Below are positions 35,240 to 46,300 of a stretch of 64,000 nucleotides of DNA, one piece after another. Origin of the DNA: Bacteroidota bacterium (GTDB taxonomy: Bacteria; Bacteroidota; Ignavibacteria; UBA10030; UBA8401). Location: contig WBUG01000001.1 of NCBI GenBank assembly GCA_008933835.1, positions 62,001-126,000 on the forward strand. The letters are read 5' to 3'. How positions within the stretch are numbered: position 1 is the stretch's first letter; every line of letters starts with the position of its first letter. Under the pieces are notes generated by a model. It was not told the DNA's origin and made no database searches. It saw only the letters and a program-made list of their open reading frames with translations. The position numbers and the translations under genes are program-made.

Positions 35240-35260
35240 ATGGAACCGAAACCGCCGTAA
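35240..35260 (+). CDS. Possible leader peptide MEPKPP
   Basis: ATG at 35240, six codons, TAA. A full AAAGGAG (35225-35231) is 8 nt upstream. It ends Pro-Pro-stop, a context that slows ribosomes. The next secreted-protein gene starts 75 nt later with its own AAAGGAG. The RBS plus flanking CA-rich sequence is similar at both, so it might be a duplicated start region. Translation is not demonstrated. Confidence 0.35.
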   Translation: MEPKPP

Positions 35261-35334
35261 CGTCGCTCGCACCGGACGTCCAAGTTTGTAACACACAACG
35301 AACCATTCACCTCACACACAAAGGAGCAACAACA

Positions 35335-37137
35335 ATGAAGAACACGACGATGTTCTCGCGATTGGGAGCGATGATGATCATCGCCCTCCTGATCTCCTCC
35401 GTGCAGTACGGCGTCGCCGCGGGTACCACCGCCGGTACCGCCATCACGAACTCCGCCACCGTGTCCTACATGGACGGCGTGAACCTGAAGAACAAGACCT
35501 CCAACACCGTGACGATGTACGTGGGGCACAAGGTGGCGGGCGCGTTCTCCCCGGCCTCCGGCTCGACGAACACCTACGACAACGTCACGTACTACCATGC
35601 CATCAACTTCCAGAACAGCTCCAACCGGCTGACGAAGTACACCATGTCGTTCAACTCGGTGGCGGGCTACACGTTGTCCCTCATCCAAGATGACAACCAG
35701 GACGGTATCCACCAGTCCGGCGAGACGACGGTCGTGACGACCGACTCGCTCGTCATCGATGGGTCGAAGTACTACTTCATCAAGGCGGTCGTCGGCACCA
35801 TCGCGAACGGCACGGCGAACGGCATCACCGTCACCTTCACCAACGCTTCCGGAGACAGCACGAACACCGTGGTGGTCAACCCGGCCGCATCGTTCAGCTA
35901 CACGCTCACCTCCACCATCGTGAAGCCGGTCATCAGCTACCAGGTGAGCGGAACGGCTCCGTCGCCCCTCATCCCGGGCGCGCCGTTCGACTTCACCGTC
36001 ACGCTGGACAACACCGGTACGGCGACCCCGTACAGCTATGATCTCGGTGCCTCGGATTCCTCGGTGGTTCAGATCCAGTATACAGTCCCCTCGAACTTCG
36101 AGTTCACGGGCGGTGCGTCGGGCGCCTTCACACTGAGCCCCTCCGGTTATGTGTCGTACACGTACTCGGGTGGAGTCATCACGATGCTGGTCGACACGTC
36201 GTACCTCGAACCGGCTGATGCCTCCATCAGCTTCACGCTGCCGATCCGGATCGACCAGTCCCTGAACAGCGGCACTGGTCCGGCCTCGGGTTCCTCTATT
36301 AATAGTCAGGCCGGCGACTTCTCGGTGCTGACCTACAGCAGTCCGCAGACCCAGCTCACCACCACCGCTTCCACGTCGGGAACCATCTTCACCGGCGCGA
36401 CCACCGTGGCGGCGTCGAAGGGCGGCATGTGGTCCGTGACCCCGGCGAACGACAGCACGGCGGCGAACGAGACCACCGAGTACATCCTGACCCTGAAGAA
36501 CATGGGGAACACCAGCGCGACCTTCACCATCACCGACACCGACAACGGCGGTAACGTGGTCGTGAACCACCTGGTGGCCGAGAGCTCGTACGGAACGGAC
36601 CTGACCGGAAGCACGGCTTCTGTTGCGGCCGGTTCCACCATCCAGATCTACGTCCGTCTGACGGTCCCCGGCACCGCGGTGGCGCAGGACTCCATCAAGC
36701 GCAAGCTCGCCGTCGCCTCCGACGCGGCCGGCACGCTGTACACCGGCGCGGTCGTCTCCGACTATGAGCACACCATCGTGACCTACGTCGTCGCGGCCTC
36801 GTTCAACATCACCCTGGCGGCGGAAAGCGTCGCAGGCATCGGCACCACCACGAATCCGGCTCCGGAAGACACGGTGACCTTCGCCCTCACGCTGCAAAAC
36901 ACCGGCACCACCAACATCACCAGCGTGCAGATCTCGAACCTCATCCCGGCCAACATGACGTTCCTGGCGAACGCGTATGCCGCCGGTCAGGGCATCCGGA
37001 TCGACGCGGTGAACCAATCGAACGCGAACGACGGCGACGACGCCTACTTCGACGGTTCGGCGGTGAAGACGAACAGCACCTTCAGCATCAACGCGGGCGT
37101 GACCAAGGTCCTCCGCTACAAGTGCACGGTGAACTGA
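35335..37137 (+). CDS. Secreted DUF11-repeat protein
   Basis: A 600-residue protein from ATG 35335 (AAAGGAG at 35320-35326). The signal peptide is about residues 1-29 (GAMMIIALLISSVQYGVAAG). The mature N-terminus has the GTTAGTAITNSATVSYMDG...SNTVTMYV module shared with three other proteins in the block. Several beta-sandwich DUF11-like repeats follow (e.g. NTGTATPYSYDLG; NMGNTSATFTITDTD; NTGTTNITSVQISNLIP). It is rich in Thr, Ser and Asn and has no cysteine-rich or enzymatic motif. It ends flush in a DUF11 strand (LRYKCTVN). Probably a surface or fibre component; the function is unknown. Confidence 0.85.
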   Translation: MKNTTMFSRLGAMMIIALLISSVQYGVAAGTTAGTAITNSATVSYMDGVNLKNKTSNTVTMYVGHKVAGAFSPASGSTNTYDNVTYYHAINFQNSSNRLTKYTMSFNSVAGYTLSLIQDDNQDGIHQSGETTVVTTDSLVIDGSKYYFIKAVVGTIANGTANGITVTFTNASGDSTNTVVVNPAASFSYTLTSTIVKPVISYQVSGTAPSPLIPGAPFDFTVTLDNTGTATPYSYDLGASDSSVVQIQYTVPSNFEFTGGASGAFTLSPSGYVSYTYSGGVITMLVDTSYLEPADASISFTLPIRIDQSLNSGTGPASGSSINSQAGDFSVLTYSSPQTQLTTTASTSGTIFTGATTVAASKGGMWSVTPANDSTAANETTEYILTLKNMGNTSATFTITDTDNGGNVVVNHLVAESSYGTDLTGSTASVAAGSTIQIYVRLTVPGTAVAQDSIKRKLAVASDAAGTLYTGAVVSDYEHTIVTYVVAASFNITLAAESVAGIGTTTNPAPEDTVTFALTLQNTGTTNITSVQISNLIPANMTFLANAYAAGQGIRIDAVNQSNANDGDDAYFDGSAVKTNSTFSINAGVTKVLRYKCTVN

Positions 37138-37198
37138 CCGTCACTCAGGACTGGCCGGGAGTGATACCCGGTCAGCCCTCTATTATAGACACGACACT

Positions 37199-40100
37199 TT
37201 GAACACCATCAACAAATACGGTCTGGCGCTCCTCGGATGGATGCTGCTGCTCGCGACGACGGTCGACGCGCAGGCGATCATCAATGAGCCGAAGGAGGGG
37301 GCGAAATCCCACTTCACCAGCCAGTTCGTCGCCGGCACCGGACCGACCAACGTCCCCGTGAAGCTGCTCGTCAACGGCACGGCGGTCGATTCCGGTTCGG
37401 TCCGTTCCGACGGTGTGTTCGAGTTCATCGGCGTCACGGTCCCGCGCGGTCCGGTCACCTTCACCGTGGTCATGAAGATGCCCGGCGGCCGGCTCGTGAG
37501 CACGGTCCGCCGCATCCACATTTATGACGTGCCGGATTCCATCGCGTTCGAACTGCCGGAGAAGGACCTTCGTGCCGACGGCCGGTCGCAGCTCACCGCG
37601 AACGTGCAGCTGCTGGACAAGTGGGGCGTACGCATCGAGGACGGATACTTCCTCACCGTGGAAGCGGACAGCCTCTCGCTCGGCATGAAGGACCTCGATC
37701 CCGCCACGCCGGGCGTTCAGGCCCGTCTTGCAGGCGGTACCGTGGCGGTTCCGGTCGTTGCACCGAAGAACGCCGGTTCCTATTCCGTGAAAGTGACGGC
37801 CTCCGGCGTCGAACGGCGCTTCCACACCCAGTTCAACACCCCCATCGAGCCCCTGATGCTCGTCGGTTCGGCCGATGTGAGCGGGCGCTACCTTTCGACC
37901 TCCGGCGACCTGTCACAGCTGAAGAGCCGATCGCTGCTCGAGGACGGTTTCCACAGCGACGGCCGCCTGGCCCTCTACGGCCGCGGTACGGTCTGGGGCG
38001 ATTACCTCCTCACCGCCTCGTTCGACAACACCCGCCGCCGCGACCGGCTGTTCCAGGAGGTCGATCCCGACGTTCTCTACGGCATCTACGGCGACAACAG
38101 CTCGGTGGACTACACCGCGCAGACGAACAATCCGTTCTTCGTGAAGCTCGAACGGAACCGTTCCTATGCGCTGTTCGGCGACTTCAACACCTCGATGAAC
38201 CTCAACGAACTGGCGCGGTACGACCGCACCTTCAACGGCGCGAAGGCGCATTACGAAGGGGCCACGGAGAACGCCGATGTCTTCGTCACGTTGACGGACC
38301 GCAAGGTGTCGGTGGACGAGATCCGCGGACAGGGCATCTCCGGATACTACTTCCTCGGCCGCAGCGACGTGGTGACGGGAACGGAGAAGGTCCGCATCGA
38401 AGTGCGCGACAAGCGGCACAGCCAGATCATCCTCTCCCGCGCGGAGAAGTCCCGCTTCAGCGACTATGAGATCGATTATGAACAGGGGACCCTCTTCTTC
38501 AAGCAGCCGGTTCCGAGCGTCGACAGCGACGGCAACCCGGTCTTCATCATCGTCACCTACGAGGCGGTCTCTTCCAATGTGGCGGACTACTCGTACGTGC
38601 TCGGCGCCCAGGGCGAGAAGGAGATCGTCTCGGGTCTGCGCATCGGCGGTACGGCGGTTCTGGACAAGTCCAACAACGACTTCACGCTCCTCGGCGGGCA
38701 TGCCAAATACGCTCCGTCGACGCGATTCGGCCTCGGCGCTGAGTTCGCCCGCGGTTACGACGACCTGAACGCCGGCGGCAACGCCTGGAAGGTGGACCTG
38801 TCCGGCGAACCGGTGGAGCGTCTGCTGCTGACCTCCTACGTCCGGAAGGTCGAATCGGGCTTCATGAACCAGACGATGGGCGCGGGCGGACTGTCGGGCG
38901 AGTCGGGTTCCACCAAGTACGGCGTCGGCGGTTCGTACGACGGCATCGCCGATACGAAGCTCGCCGCCGAGTTCTACCATCAGCTGCAGCCGGTCAACGG
39001 CACGACCGCCGAGATCACGTCGGTGAAGGGGACCGCTGACCGTTCCTTCGGCAGCGTCGCCACCATCGGTGCCCGCGTGGAGAACGTGTCGTACGAGAGC
39101 GCATTGGACACGGCGGCGAAGCGTTCCACCCTCGTGGCGCTCCGCGGCACGCTGCGCCCGGCCGACCGCCTGAACATCATCACCGAGTACGAACACAGTT
39201 TCAGCTCCTCCGCGGGCGAGCAGGTGAAGCCCTCCTCCGCGACCATCGGCGCCGAGTACCGGGTCTTCAATCCCGTGCTGCTCTCCTACAACCAGAAGTT
39301 CTACGGCAACGGCGGCAGCTCTTCCGTCTTCGGCGTCAACACCGAGCTGGGCTATGGGACGACGGCGATGGGCCGGTATCAGATCGGCAACGCCATCAGC
39401 GGTCAGAGGAACCAGTACAGCATCGGTCTGAAGAACACCCTGAAGCTGACCGACGAGCTCACTTCGAACGTGCTGGTGGAGCGGACCCGGGCGCTCGACC
39501 GGAACATCGTCGAGGCGCAGACGCCGGACAACGACGCGGTGTCGCTCGGACTCGAGTACCTTCCGAAGGCCGCCTATAAGGCTTCGGTGAAGGGTGAGAT
39601 CGGAAAGAACCGCCAGGCGCTGCGCCGTTCGTTCACCTTCGGCGGGGACCTGCGCATCGCGAACGACTTTACATTAATCGACAAATTCACGTATTATGAT
39701 GAGGCCCGCGAAGTGCCGCAGAGCACCGCGGCGACCTTCGCCGACGGCACGCTGTCGCCGGAACAGATCGGAACGGGTCTTGCGAACGGGACGATGAAGA
39801 AGTTGCACAACGCTCTCGGCCTGGCGTACCGTCCGGTGGACGTCGACTGGCTGAACGCCATCGGCAAGTACGAGAAGAAGGTGGAGTACAACGGCATGGT
39901 GCAGCCGCAGTCGTCCTACAATACGGACATCGTGTCGCTGCATACGTTCATCGAGCCGGTCATCGGTCTTGAGATCGGCACGAAGTACGCCCTGAAGATG
40001 TCGTCGGAAGAGGCGTACGGACTGACCGCCGCCACGGTGGCCGATTTTTACCTGGTCCGCGCCGAGTACGACCTGCGCTGGAACAATTTCGATGTCGCGG

Positions 40101-40339
40101 CCGAATTCCGCGTCCTCTCCAGCCGCATCGAGGGGCAGGCAGGTTCCGGCAGTGCGCGGAGCGGGTACAGCGCCGAGCTCGGGTACGTGGCGTTCCAGAA
40201 CGTCCATGTCGGGGTCGGCTACAACTTCGTCGGCACCGAGGACCGCGACCTGGTCGGCCGCGAGTACTGGTCCGCCGGCCCGTACGTCACCTTCCGGATG
40301 AAGTTCACCGAAAAGGTGCTGGAGTATTTCAACAAGTGA
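37199..40339 (+). CDS. Probable outer-membrane beta-barrel protein with N-terminal Ig-like domain
   Basis: A 1046-residue protein from TTG 37199, the only start that gives the signal peptide NTINKYGLALLGWMLLLATTVDAQA. Residues about 30-230 look like Ig/invasin-like beta domains (GPVTFTVVMKMPGGRLVS; LTANVQLLDKWGVRIEDG). From about 240 to the end, aromatic-rich alternating strands (FVKLERNRSYALFGDFNTSMN; YHQLQPVNG; GRYQIGNAISGQ; AEFRVLSSRI) suggest a large porin-like barrel. There is no plug or TonB box. It may be the outer-membrane conduit or anchor for the neighbouring secreted proteins. A GC hairpin (37151-37175) and TATTAT lie upstream; no SD is visible. Confidence 0.72.
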   Translation: MNTINKYGLALLGWMLLLATTVDAQAIINEPKEGAKSHFTSQFVAGTGPTNVPVKLLVNGTAVDSGSVRSDGVFEFIGVTVPRGPVTFTVVMKMPGGRLVSTVRRIHIYDVPDSIAFELPEKDLRADGRSQLTANVQLLDKWGVRIEDGYFLTVEADSLSLGMKDLDPATPGVQARLAGGTVAVPVVAPKNAGSYSVKVTASGVERRFHTQFNTPIEPLMLVGSADVSGRYLSTSGDLSQLKSRSLLEDGFHSDGRLALYGRGTVWGDYLLTASFDNTRRRDRLFQEVDPDVLYGIYGDNSSVDYTAQTNNPFFVKLERNRSYALFGDFNTSMNLNELARYDRTFNGAKAHYEGATENADVFVTLTDRKVSVDEIRGQGISGYYFLGRSDVVTGTEKVRIEVRDKRHSQIILSRAEKSRFSDYEIDYEQGTLFFKQPVPSVDSDGNPVFIIVTYEAVSSNVADYSYVLGAQGEKEIVSGLRIGGTAVLDKSNNDFTLLGGHAKYAPSTRFGLGAEFARGYDDLNAGGNAWKVDLSGEPVERLLLTSYVRKVESGFMNQTMGAGGLSGESGSTKYGVGGSYDGIADTKLAAEFYHQLQPVNGTTAEITSVKGTADRSFGSVATIGARVENVSYESALDTAAKRSTLVALRGTLRPADRLNIITEYEHSFSSSAGEQVKPSSATIGAEYRVFNPVLLSYNQKFYGNGGSSSVFGVNTELGYGTTAMGRYQIGNAISGQRNQYSIGLKNTLKLTDELTSNVLVERTRALDRNIVEAQTPDNDAVSLGLEYLPKAAYKASVKGEIGKNRQALRRSFTFGGDLRIANDFTLIDKFTYYDEAREVPQSTAATFADGTLSPEQIGTGLANGTMKKLHNALGLAYRPVDVDWLNAIGKYEKKVEYNGMVQPQSSYNTDIVSLHTFIEPVIGLEIGTKYALKMSSEEAYGLTAATVADFYLVRAEYDLRWNNFDVAAEFRVLSSRIEGQAGSGSARSGYSAELGYVAFQNVHVGVGYNFVGTEDRDLVGREYWSAGPYVTFRMKFTEKVLEYFNK

Positions 40340-40361
40340 TGAACAGCGACCGAACGAACCC

Positions 40362-43300
40362 ATGAAGAGCACACGCCATCATATCGTACGGAGAACGGCC
40401 ATCGCCGCAATGACGGTCCTGACCGTCGTTCTGCCGTCGCTGCTTCGGGCCCAGACGCTCGCCAATTACTCCGTGAGCCGCACCACCGGCATCTCGTACA
40501 TCGGCATCAATTCCACCGGGAACTCGTTCCCGTCCTGGCGGAACAGCACGGACGGGAACTACAACGAGGACGATAACCGGAGCTATCCGGTCGACATCGG
40601 TTTCGATTTCTGGTACAACGGCGTGCGGTACACGCAGTTCTCCGTCTCCACGAACGGGTTCATGGACCTTTCCCCCTCAACGGACGACGGCGGTCCGCTG
40701 GTGCATGCGTACGGACCGTACGACGACGACATGAGCGAGGACAACACGTCGGAGAACACCACGCTCGCCATCGCCCCGTTCTATTACGATCTGACGACGT
40801 ACGGTGTGGTCGATCCGCTCGGCGAAAGCATCCATTACGAAGTCTCCGGAACGGTCGGGAACCGTGTGCTGACCGTGGAGTGGTACCGCATGGAGCCGTG
40901 GGTGAACGGGGGCGGGGGAGACCCGGACTTCACGTTCCAGGTGAAGCTGTACGAATCGACCGGACAGATCGAGTTCGTGTACGGAGCGATGAACCTGAAC
41001 GGGTTCGTCTTCGCCAATCAGGTGTACCAGGTGGCGAAAGGATACACGGCCGGCATGAACTCGGGGACCATCAGCGCTTCTCCGACGGCGGCGCAGCTCT
41101 TCCTGCAGCAGACACCGAACAGCACCACGTTCAGCAATGCGAACGCGTTCGGAAACGAAGCCGACGCCGCGCACAACCTCGGGACGGCACCGGCGTCGAA
41201 CTCCAAGATCACCATCGCTCCGCCGGCCATGACGGCTCCGACCACGCTGACCTTCACCGCGGTCTCGCAGACCGGCATGACCCTGAACTGGACCGATGCC
41301 TCCGCGAACGAGGTCGGTTTCGTCATCTACCGCTCCGATGACGGCGGTGCAACGTACAACTTCATCACCCAGACCGCTGCCAACGCCACGTCGTATGCGG
41401 TCACAGGACTCCTGGCCGGCACCACGTACTATTACCGTGTGTACGCGGTCAATGAAGGACGTCTGAGTTCCGCGCTCTCCGGGAACCAGGCCACGGCGGC
41501 CCCCGGGTCGCCGGTCACGATCGCCTCGGGCTCCTGGAAGAACAAGAACATCTGGTCCACCAACACCGTCCCGGGCATTTCGGACAACGCCACCATCGCC
41601 GACGGGCATGTGGTCACCATCGACTCCCTGGTGACGGTGAACAGCATCACGGTCGGCCAGGGGACGAGCGGAACCCTGCTCATCGGCGATAATGCCACTC
41701 CGCGCACCATCACCGTCATCGGCAACATCGACGTGAAGGCGGGAGGCATCTTCCGCGTGAACGCCAACTCGAACACGTCGTCCCACTCCATCACGACGTC
41801 GGGGAACATCCTGAACGCCGGCCGGTTCGTCATGGCGACGGACGCCGACAGCCGCTGCGCCGTGACGTTCAACAAGAGCGGCACGCAGACCATCAGCGGC
41901 AACGGCGACTCGACGATGTTCCACACCATCACCCTGAACATGGGGAGTTCCCGCACGAACGTGCTGGACGTCTTCGCCACGAACTTCAGAGCGTACGCGA
42001 CCGGATTCCTGACCATCACCAATGGAACGTTCAATCTCGCCACCGGCGCCACCGTCACGCCGTTCACGACCTCCGTCAGCGTCCCCCTCTCCGGCGGTAT
42101 CCGAGTGAACCACGCCTCGGCGGTCCTGAACACGACGGGCGGGAGCACCACGGTGCTCGGCGAGTTCAAGGTGCAGGCCGGCACGGTCAACATCGGCAGC
42201 GCCGCCGATAACAACCTCATCTCGCGCGGCGGTATCTTCGAGTTCTCCGGCGGCACCACGACCGTGGCGGGACGGTTCGAACCGTTCTCGGCGTTCGACA
42301 TCACCGATTTCACCATGTCCGGCGGTACGCTCATCGTGGGGGGGACCGGCAGCACGTCCACCACCTCGTCGCCGTTCACGATGTCGGTCGCCGGTTCCCG
42401 CTTCACCATGAGCGGCGGTACCATCGTCGTCCGGCGGGAAGGGGGCGGCGGCGGGAACGACCTCGGCTTCGTCAACACCGGATACAGCAACTACAGCGTC
42501 ACGGGCGGTACCGTGCAGATCGGCGACGGCTCGACACCGTCCGGACAGACGATGTCCGTGAACACCGCCATCCCGGTCTACAATTTCGTCGTCAACAGCG
42601 GAAACGCCACCGCATTGCTGGTCACGAACAATCTCACGGTCCTCAACGATGTCTCGATCACGCTGGGTACCTTGAACGCCAACGGCCGTGACATCGCGGT
42701 CGCGGGGAACTGGTCGAACAGCAACCAAACGTTCACGCCGGGTACAGGCACGGTGACGTTCAATGGGACCGGCGCGCAGAACGTCTCCCGCGCATTGGGC
42801 GAAACGTTCTACCGGTGGTCCATCGTGAAGACGTCGGGCACCGTGAGCCTGGTGAATCCTGTCACCGTTTCCGATGCGTTTCAGTTGACATCCGGCACTC
42901 TTGCGGTCGGCACATCCTCCCTCACGCTCAACGGTACTGTCACGGGAGGCGGTACGCTCACATCCTCCGCGTCCGGAACCGTTTCCTATAACCGCAGTGC
43001 GAACTCTCAGACGGTGCTCGAGGCGAACTACGGTGATCTCAACTTTTCAAACTTCCTGAAGGACCTGCCGGCGGCGGTCATCGGGATCGCGGGCGCCTTT
43101 AATCCCGGAAATGCGAGCGGTCATACGGTCACCGGGAACACCATCGAATACAACGGCACGGGACCGCAGAGCATCGCATCGTTCCAGTACAACGATCTTA
43201 CCCTGACGAACAACAGCACGAAGACGGTGCAGTCCGGAGCGGACACGGTGCTCGGCTCGCTCACCATCAACACCAATGCGGCGCTCGTCAACAACGGCGT

Positions 43301-46300
43301 CACGCTGCGGGTGATGGGGAACATCGTCCACAACGGTTCGCATTCCGGGACCGGTTCGCTCGTGCTGAACGGTTCATCGTCGCAGACCATCAGCGGCACA
43401 GGAACGTTCCAGAACCTGACCGTCAATAACGCCTCCGGCGCCGTCATCGTCGGCGATAAGACGGTGAACGGGACCCTTACGTTCACGAACGGCGTCATCA
43501 CGACCAACTCCGACACGCTGTACATCGCTTCCGGCGGCTCCGTCGTCAAGACGGCGGGACATGTCTTCGGCTGGCTGAAGAAGTACGTTCCGAACACCGA
43601 CGGCATCACAGTGACCTATGAGGTCGGGGATGCTGCCGTGGCGGATTCCACGCCGGTGACGTTCACCTTTACGGATATGACGTCGGCGGGGAATCTGGCC
43701 GTCACGACGGTCAACGAGGACCATCCGGACGTTTCTTCTTCGTACATCGACCAGACGGCGAATGTGAACCGGTACTGGAGGAGCATCCCTTCCGACGGAT
43801 TCGCCTACACCATCGGAACCGGGTATTCCATCACTGCACGGTTCCGGAATCCGGACGACCTCGACGCCACCGGCAATGAGACGACGTACCGGATGAACCT
43901 CTACAACGGTATCCGATGGGATTCTACGACCGCCGGTACACGGACGACGACGACCAACCAGGCGACCGGCGTCGATTCCCTCGGGGTGTATGTCGTCGGT
44001 ATCCAGGTCACCAGCGGTGCGTACCGGTCCGCCGCGACCGGCAATTGGAACGTGCTCGCGACGTGGGAGCGGTTCAATGGTGTGACGTGGGCGACACCGA
44101 CCATCGGTCAGGGTACGCCGGACTTCAACGACGGACTCATCACCATCCGGAACGGTCATACCGTGACCGTGACGGCCGCGGTGACCATCGACCAGACCGT
44201 CATCGAGTCCGGAGGACAGGTCACCATCAATGGCGGAAACCTGACCCTCAACACCGTCAACAATGCTTTGGTCGTGAATGGAACTCTCCGGTGGCAGGCG
44301 AACACGTTCTCCGGTTGGACGGCGGCCCGTTTGAAGTTCAACGCGGGGAGCGTGTATCAGCATGCGATGACCAATGCGGACCAAACGACCGTGCCGACCG
44401 CGACCTGGGCTGCGTCGTCCACCTGCGAGATCCGTGGTACGACCGGCGGCGACAATAACACTTTCCGGAACACGCTGATTCAGACGTTCGGCAATTTCAC
44501 ATGGGCACCGAGCAGCATGTCGGCTTCGGTGGTCTTCAATGGCCTGTTGACGAATGTGGCCGGTAATCTCCGGATCGCCAGTCCGAACAACAATGTTCTT
44601 GCCCTGTACAACACACAAACCGGGACGACGAATATCGGCGGCAGCCTCATCGTAGAAAGCGGATATCTGCGCATCAAGGATGGCGGTGGAACTGCCGTCG
44701 TCAACGTCGCCGGGAACGACAGTCTTGTCGCGGGTACGCTCCAATTGTCCGATAATGGTGCGATCTATCTTCGAACGGCCGGAGGACTGTATGTGCATGG
44801 TGGCACGTTGGACCTGGCGGCGGCAGGCGTGACCGATTCCCTCACGATCAAGGGGGACCTCGTCCTTGCCGGCGGAACGGTGACCGAGACGAGCACCGGA
44901 AGCGGGGTCATCGCCCTTCAAGGGACCGCGGTCCAGAGCTATACCGACGGTGCGACGATCTCCAACAACATCAATTTTGTCGTCTTCAGCAATGCCATTG
45001 CCGATCTCGGGACCGGCGTCGTGGGCGGTCAATCGTTCACGGCGGCAGCCGGCTCTACCTTGCGATTGGGGAACACAGCCGGAATCACATCAGCCGGAGC
45101 GACCGGGAACGTTCAAACGACGACGAGGACCTTCTCCACGACCGCGAACTATGTGTACAACGGCGGAGCGGCGCAGGCGACCGGCAACGGACTTCCGGCG
45201 ACCGTCAACAAGCTCGAGATCGACAATGCCGGCGGAGTGACCCTGACAACCAGCGTCAGCGTCACCGATTCGTTGAAGTTGACCAATGGGAACCTTGCCA
45301 TCGGTTCGAACACGCTCACCATCACGAACGTCGCCTCGCTCACGAGCGGTACGTTGTCGAGCGGAGCGACCGGTACGGTCATCTATAATAGAGCATCGAA
45401 CGGACAGGCAGTGTTGCCGATGCCGTACGGCAATCTGACGTTCAGCAATTTGAACAAGATCCTCCCGTCCGGAACGGTCTCCATCGCCGGGACGTTCACC
45501 CCCGGTTCTGCCACCGGACACACGACCACCGGGAACACCATCGAGTACAACGGCAGCACACCGCAGAACCTCGCCGCGTGGGCGTATTACAATAACCTCA
45601 CCGTCAGCGGCACCAATTGGAAGAAGCTCACCGGAAACACGACGGTGAACGGGAATCTGAGCGTTTCGAACGGCACGCTCAGTGACAGCATCTACACGCT
45701 CACCGTGAAGGGGAACATCGCCAACACGTCGCTCATCACCGGCACCAATTACCTCGGGAAGACGGTCCTCACGTCCGGAGCGTCGGCTCATGCGCTCAGC
45801 GGGAACGGCCGGTATTGGATCCTGGAACTGAATGACGTGAACGGTGCGACCGCATCGGCGGACATCACCATCGACAGCATCCTGGTGCTGACCTCCGGCG
45901 TGCTCACGGCCAGTTCCAATACGGTCATCTGCTCGGCACTGCCCGGCGTGTATCGTCCGGTGACGGGCGGACACGTCAATGGCCGTATCCGCAAGACCGT
46001 CAGCGCGAGCCCCGTGCCGCAGAACTATACCTTCGAAGTCGGTGATGCGGCGGCCTACACTCCAGTTGACATGACGTTCCAGTCCGTGAGCGTCGCCGGT
46101 ACCGTCACCGCATATCAGACCACGGGCGACCATCCGCTCCTGAAATGGTCCGGTCTCGACCAGACGAAGAGCGTGAACCGGTACTACACCCTCAGCGGGT
46201 CCGGACTGACCTTCACGACGTACGATGCCACGTTCAACTTCGTTTCGGGTGACATCGACGGTGGGGCGAACACGGCGTACTTCTTCGTGAAACGGTACAA